Below are positions 59,918-64,000 of a stretch of 64,000 nucleotides of DNA, in pieces (positions within the stretch are counted from its first letter, which is position 1; every line of letters starts with the position of its first letter). Source of the stretch: Massilia sp. H-1 (GTDB taxonomy: Bacteria > Pseudomonadota > Gammaproteobacteria > Burkholderiales > Burkholderiaceae_D); contig CP087969.1 in the NCBI GenBank assembly GCA_024703915.1, positions 5,704,001 to 5,768,000 of the forward strand. Reading direction: 5' to 3'. Under the pieces are notes generated by a model. It made no database searches. It was not told where the DNA came from and worked only from the letters and a program-made list of their open reading frames with translations. Both the position numbers and the translations under genes were made by a program.

Positions 59918-61840
59918 CGCTGAGAACGCAGGTTGTAGACGATGCTGGCCGCGACCACGGCGACGATCAGCAACTGCGCGAACAAGGTCTGCACCGACGG
60001 ATAGACGCCAAGCAAGTCAACGCGGGGAATGCCGATCGGCGTACTGGCGAACACGCCCACCTTTTGCAGTGCGGCGACGCCTTTCCCCATCAGCACGGTG
60101 GCCAGGATGGCGACCAGGACCGAACTGAGTTTGAAGAACTGGCCGACCGGCAGACGGGAAGACGAGCGCAACAAGACAACGGCGACCAGGCCAAGGAGGG
60201 CGATGCCCGTGCCCAGGCCTAAGCAAACAGGTAGCGTCCATTTTCGCCTGTCCACAGCGCGGCAAAGAACAGGACCGTTTCAAAGACTTCCCCGATAGAC
60301 CGTGACGAAAGCGAGCGCGAAGAGCATCAGCGCTGAGCGCTTGTTCAGGGCGGAAGACAGTTTGTCTCGCACATAGGATTGCCAGCGTCCGGCCAGGCTT
60401 TTCTGGTGCATCCAGATGCCCACGCTGAGCAGCACCACGGCGGCGAAGATCGCGGAGTAGCCTTCCGTCATTTCAGGCTCGCGCCGGACAATTCCACCAG
60501 GTAGGTTGCAACACCCCAGGTCGCTCCCCCGGCCGCCAGTGCAGTCAGCCATCCGGCATGAACGTAGGGCAGGACATCGCGCCTTTCCGCCTTTTTAAGA
60601 AACGCGATCATGGCCACCACGACCAGCAGCGCTTCCAGGCCTTCTCGCAGGAGTATGGTCAGCGCGCCGACAAAGGTCGACCAAGGGTCGGCGGCGCCGC
60701 CGAGTGCCTTGCTGGCCTCGTCGAGCAACTGCTGCAAGCGTGCCTCATCGGACCGGGCCTGGGCAAGATCCGCGGCGAGAATCGCGTTGCGGTAGGCCCC
60801 CATCAAGGTTTCGATTTCCTCGAAGAGCGGCTTGTTTTTCGCCGCCAGGGCGGGTTCCGCTGGCTCGAAGCCGTCCAGGTAGGCCGACAGCGCAAGGCGC
60901 GATGCGCCAGCGGCGTCGCCATGCTCCACAGCCACCATACTTTCTCTCAATTTGGCTTTGGCGACGGGCAGGGTATCGACGAACGCTCTGCCGACCGCGA
61001 TCGGCTGGCTGCGCAGATACGCGAGCAACGGTCCCGCGTCCGCCTCATCGCGCGGTGGCGGCCAGCCGTGTTTCCGTCAGTTCGTTCAAGCGGCTCAGAC
61101 TGGGAACGGCCGAATGCAGCGTGGGCCGCGCAGCCCAAAGCGCTGCGCCTGCCTTGCGCTCGTTGTCGGTGTACGCCAGCGACGACGCAAAATAGGCAAG
61201 TGCCCAGCGCTCGTCTTCCGATAACTGCTGAAAGCCCGGCATCGCCGTGCCCTCGACACCATGCGAGATGATCTGCTGCAAGGCGAACACGCTGCGCTGG
61301 CGGGCGCGGGCGCGGTCGGCCAGCATGATGGGCGGCGGACTGAGTGTCGCTGAAAGTGGTCCGTCGGAGCGGCCGGTCACGCCGTGGCATGCCGCGCACT
61401 GTGCATTGAACAGGACCGCGCCGCGCCGGACATCAGGCGCGCGGCTTGGCGCCAGTGGAACGGGATAGCTTGCAAGCACGGCGTCTGCGAGCGCCTGTGC
61501 GCGCCTGGCGACCTGCGCCTCGGTTGCTTTGGCGGCGATGGCCGTCCGAAGCGTCGGCTTGCAACAGCAGATCTGGCTGATCCGGATGCGCGGGCAGCGC
61601 CTTCAGCTGGACCTGCGCGGCCCGCGCGAATTCCTGCATTTCGGCGTACTCGGTGGGACTCTTGACGATGCCGTTTTCGACCGCCTTGCTGTAATCAACT
61701 GCAAGGTAGTCGAGCAATTGCCAGACTTGCTTCGCTTTGGCTGGCGTATCTGGCTCCCCGGCGAACGCGCCATTGGTCAGCGACAAAAAGATTGCGAGAA
61801 GAAGGGCGAAGAATCGGGAAGCGCGATGACTGCCTTGCAA
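59896..61840 (-). CDS. cytochrome c-FTR1 fusion permease, PbrT-like (apparent frameshifts)
   Basis: About 640 residues after correction. Signal peptide MQGSHRASRFFALLLAIFLSLTNGAFA, a helical periplasmic domain, a cytochrome c domain with haem motif CAACHG and axial-Met region GTAMPGFQQLSEDERWALAYF, then a long helical segment and an FTR1 permease with its two REXXE metal motifs, LLREGLEALLVVVAMIAF and VYREVFETVLFFAALW. FTR1 proteins import iron; the cytochrome fusion form includes PbrT, a lead uptake protein. The substrate cannot be fixed, but the convergent CadR/PbrR gene favours a divalent toxic metal or iron. Breaks at 61545, 61055, 60478, 60285 and 60220 (GCCTAAGC). Confidence 0.86.
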
Positions 61841-62137
61841 ATTTGGAATGTTTACGAGAGCGCGACGTCAATATGCTGAATACAAATCGTGCTCATTCCG
61901 TATTGGACACCTTCTACCCGCTAGAAGGTCAAGCGGTTTCTCATGGGAGCGTGTGGGTGCGCAATGGCGTAATCAAGCGTTCCGATTCCGCAGACGCATG
62001 TTCAGGGGCAAGTAAACGGATACCCATTTTGCATAAGTGTCTTTTTCGTAATTTTTTTCCAACAATGTGAAAGGAATGGAGTAAGCTGACGCCAGCGCGC
62101 ATGTCATAAGAATCGAACCGATAAAGGGCGAGCCCAT
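61841..62137. other. 297-base intergenic region
   Basis: Lies between the starts of the divergent FTR1 fusion and the TonB receptor. It is less GC-rich than its surroundings (for example 62030-62080). No gene, Fur box, riboswitch or MerR operator is recognised in it. Confidence 0.5.
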
Positions 62138-64000
62138 ATGTCAGCAAAGTCGATTGGAATACCATTCTCGCTTTCCTTCGTTGCCCTGATTTGTTACGCA
62201 ACGAACGCCTGTGCCGATCCGTCCGACGATCTGGCCTAGGCCTGTCGCTTGAGCAGCTCGGCGACGTGATCATTACCTCAGTATCGCGGCAAGAAGAACG
62301 CCTCAGCAACGCCGCCGCCTCGATTTACATCATCAGTTCCAGCGATATCGCCCGCATCGGCGCGCGGACGCTGCCCGAAGTTTTGCGCCTGGCGCCGAAC
62401 TTGCAGGTGGCCCGCACCGACGCCAGGAACTACGCCGTCACCGCGCGGCTTCAACAGCGTGTTTGCCAACAAGTTACTGGTCCTGATCGACGGCCGCACA
62501 GTCTATTCGCCCTTGACCTCCGGCGTGTATTGGGACGCCCAGGACGTGGCGATGGCGGACGTGGAACGCATTGAAATCATCAGCGGGCCAGGCGCCACAA
62601 TTTACGGCGTCAACGCGGTCAACGGCGTCATCAATATCATCACCAAGTCGGCCAAGGATAGCCGCGGCGGAATGCTCGAGGCCGTCGCCAGCGCGCACGA
62701 CAAAAGCGCCACGGTGCGCTACGGCGGCAAGCTGGCCAACAACGCCTACTACCGCGCGTATGCAAAAAACCGTCACGGTGGACGATACCTTCACCGCATC
62801 CGGCGCGAACACCGTAACGGGATTTCAGCGCTCGCAAGCGGGCTTTCGCACCGATTGGGATTTCGACCGTTCCGGACTGACGATCGCTTAAGCGACGCCT
62901 TTACCGGCCTAAGCTCGGGCAAAAGGGCACACCCTCGATTCACATCGGCGGTGCGAACCTGAATGGTCGCCATGTAACCAAGCTGGAGCAGGGCGCCGAC
63001 CTGAGCGTCCAGTTCATTCTCGACCATACCGAACGCAATCAGCCGGGCGCCTTCCACGAAAAGCTCAATACCTTCGACCTTGGCATGCAGCACAACGTGC
63101 GGATGGGCGGGCGCCACCGTTTCTCCTGGGGCGGCGGTTATCGCTATTCGATGGACCGGATCGTCAACGCCAATTCATTCGCCTTCCTGCCGGGCAAACT
63201 CAATCTGCACTGGGGCAATCTGTTCGCGCAGGACGAGATCGCACTGAACGCGGCGTTCAAGGTGACCGCAGGGGTGAAGGCGGAACACAATAGTTATACC
63301 GGCTTGGAGTATTTGCCGAATCTGCGCGTGGCGTGGAACAGCGGCGCCTCGCGCCTCCTCTGGGCCAGTATTGCGCGATCGGTGCGCGCGCCATCGCGTG
63401 TGGACCGTGATTTGCACGTGCCGGTCAAGGCGCCATTCTTTCTCGGCGGTGGCCCTGATTTCATTTCCGAAACGGTCGACGTGACCGAACTCGGCTACCG
63501 CGCGCAGGCCAGCGCCAGGTTCTCCTATTCGGCCACGCTGTTTGAGGCCCGCTACGACAAATTGGCCACGCTGGAAAAGGGCGCTTGTCGGTGCTCGAGT
63601 ACCGCAATCTGGGCAAGGGGATCAGCCGCGGCCTCGAAGCCTGGGGACGCTGGCAACCGATTGACACCTGGCGCCTGTCGGGCGGCTTTACGGTCCAGCG
63701 CATCGATACGTCGCTGTATCCTGGCAGCCGGGGCGAGGCAGGATTCAGCCGGCCTGGCCACGGCCGATCCGAAGCGTCGCTGGGTGTTGCGCTCCTCGCA
63801 GGATCTGCCCGGCTCGCAGCAACTTGATTTCTTCCTGCGCTACAACTCGGGATTGAAGACCCCGGCCGTACCCGCTTACTATGAGCTCGATGCCCAGTGG
63901 CTGTGGAAACTGCGCCCCGATACGGAGCTGGCCCTGGTCGGACAGGACCTGCTGCATCCTTCGCACGGCGAGTATGGCGCGGCGGGAGGGCGCAGCCTGA
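62138..64000 (+). CDS. TonB-dependent receptor, cut by window end (apparent frameshifts)
   Basis: At least 620 residues. Signal region MSAKSIGIPFSLSFVALICYATNACADP, then LAGLSLEQLGDVIITSVSRQEERLSNAAASIYIISSSDIARIGARTLPEVLRLAPNLQVARTDARNYAVTARGFN, NKLLVLIDGRTVYSPLTSGVYWDAQDV, DVERIEIISGPGATIYGVNAVNGVINIITK, all plug motifs. The barrel runs on to the window edge. The SLEQLGDVxITSVSRQEE start is common to receptors found with YfiR/kinase gene pairs, which would lie outside the window. Breaks at 62235 (GCCTAGGCC), 62450, 62770, 62887 (GCTTAAGC), 63585 and 63750. Substrate unknown. Confidence 0.87.

Larger units (their letters stand above)
264..62913. other. dispersed GCTTAAGC-type octamers replacing GCCGGC (probable sequence artefact)
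   Basis: About twenty exact GCTTAAGC copies and several dozen half-changed forms (GCCTAAGC, GCTTAGGC, GCCTAGGC, GCTAGGC, GCTTAGC, GCCAAGC, GCTTGGC) are spread over the window, nearly all inside genes and nearly all at frame breaks. In each case that could be aligned to its protein family, replacing the octamer by GCCGGC restores the expected residues in frame. Examples: 1747, 3549, 9616, 11003, 13674, 13742, 14222, 20348, 23578, 23687, 24655, 27389, 31888, 38060, 44099, 53324, 54989, 56978, 62887. Unchanged GCCGGC also exists (12425, 17937, 18039, 27555, 32958, 38162, 47106), so the effect is not universal. Confidence 0.85.

Noticed and set aside
264..62913. GCTTAAGC octamers as a mobile element, linker insertion or recombination site
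   Set aside because: They replace an existing palindrome with a net gain of only 1-3 bases, carry no extra sequence or target duplication, and vary among half-changed forms. An insertion element would not do this.
264..62913. Widespread genuine pseudogenisation or programmed frameshifting
   Set aside because: Protein similarity on both sides of each break is perfect, codon use is unchanged, and essential genes (nadA, nadB, nadC) are hit as often as accessory ones. Slippery sequences are absent.
1..64000. CRISPR arrays, tRNA or rRNA genes, phage or integrative elements
   Set aside because: No regularly spaced repeats, cloverleaf-like genes, integrases, transposases or phage structural genes were found.

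Overview
The window is high-GC betaproteobacterial chromosome, most like Oxalobacteraceae of the Massilia/Telluria/Duganella group. The evidence is a CCXG-type PEP-CTERM protein, the N-terminal half of an XrtA/PEP-CTERM-system glycosyltransferase, many TonB-dependent receptors, several large sensor kinases and a CzcCBA efflux system. No rRNA, tRNA, CRISPR array, prophage or insertion sequence was seen.

The dominant feature is at the DNA level. Almost every long gene is broken by small indels, and most lie at one palindromic site. Where protein families fix the expected sequence, GCCGGC is expected but GCTTAAGC, GCCTAAGC, GCTTAGGC, GCTAGGC, GCTTGGC or a close variant is present, usually 1-3 bases longer. 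Undoing these changes restores full-length proteins for nadA, nadC, nadB, arsA, the DUF748 protein, the TonB receptors, czcCBA and others. I read this as systematic sequencing or basecalling error at a probably modified motif, not gene decay. Gene coordinates below therefore span reconstructed genes, and the apparent frameshifts are noted.

Layout: 1-6.3 kb, end of an ABC-F ATPase gene, then NAD biosynthesis (nadA-nadC forward, nadB reverse) around a lipocalin, a sirtuin and an EamA transporter. 6.4-8.0 kb, two truncated genes joined tail to tail (XrtA-type glycosyltransferase and PrkA kinase). 8.2-10.4 kb, Fur-controlled siderophore receptor. 10.6-18.4 kb, DUF445, PEP-CTERM and DUF748 proteins, LysR regulator and MFS exporter. 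18.4-21 kb, a histidine kinase coupled to a solute-binding protein. 21.1-24 kb, fpr and an ArsA-like ATPase. 24.1-28.2 kb, a flavin electron-transfer cluster (PepSY, DUF2271, PepSY-flavodoxin-reductase fusion, ApbE). 28.4-37.1 kb, a sensory region with three solute-binding proteins, two histidine kinases and a hybrid kinase but no transport permeases. 37.2-42.2 kb, TonB receptor coupled to a prolyl oligopeptidase. 42.2-43.2 kb, M23 peptidase. 43.4-48 kb, a DUF411/TonB receptor/BNR propeller/thioredoxin-like set, probably copper-related, with FNR/DNR-like sites. 48-51.4 kb, modABC and divergent modE with a ModE box. 51.4-58.1 kb, czcI-like gene, czcCBA and two small cysteine-rich secreted proteins. 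58.2-61.8 kb, HAF-repeat lipoprotein, CadR/PbrR regulator and a cytochrome c-FTR1 fusion resembling the lead/iron permease PbrT. The window ends inside another TonB receptor.

Metal handling is the common theme of the right half: molybdate uptake, Zn/Co/Cd efflux, a probable copper receptor locus and a CadR/FTR1 pair. Extracytoplasmic sensing by binding-protein/kinase modules is the theme of the centre.
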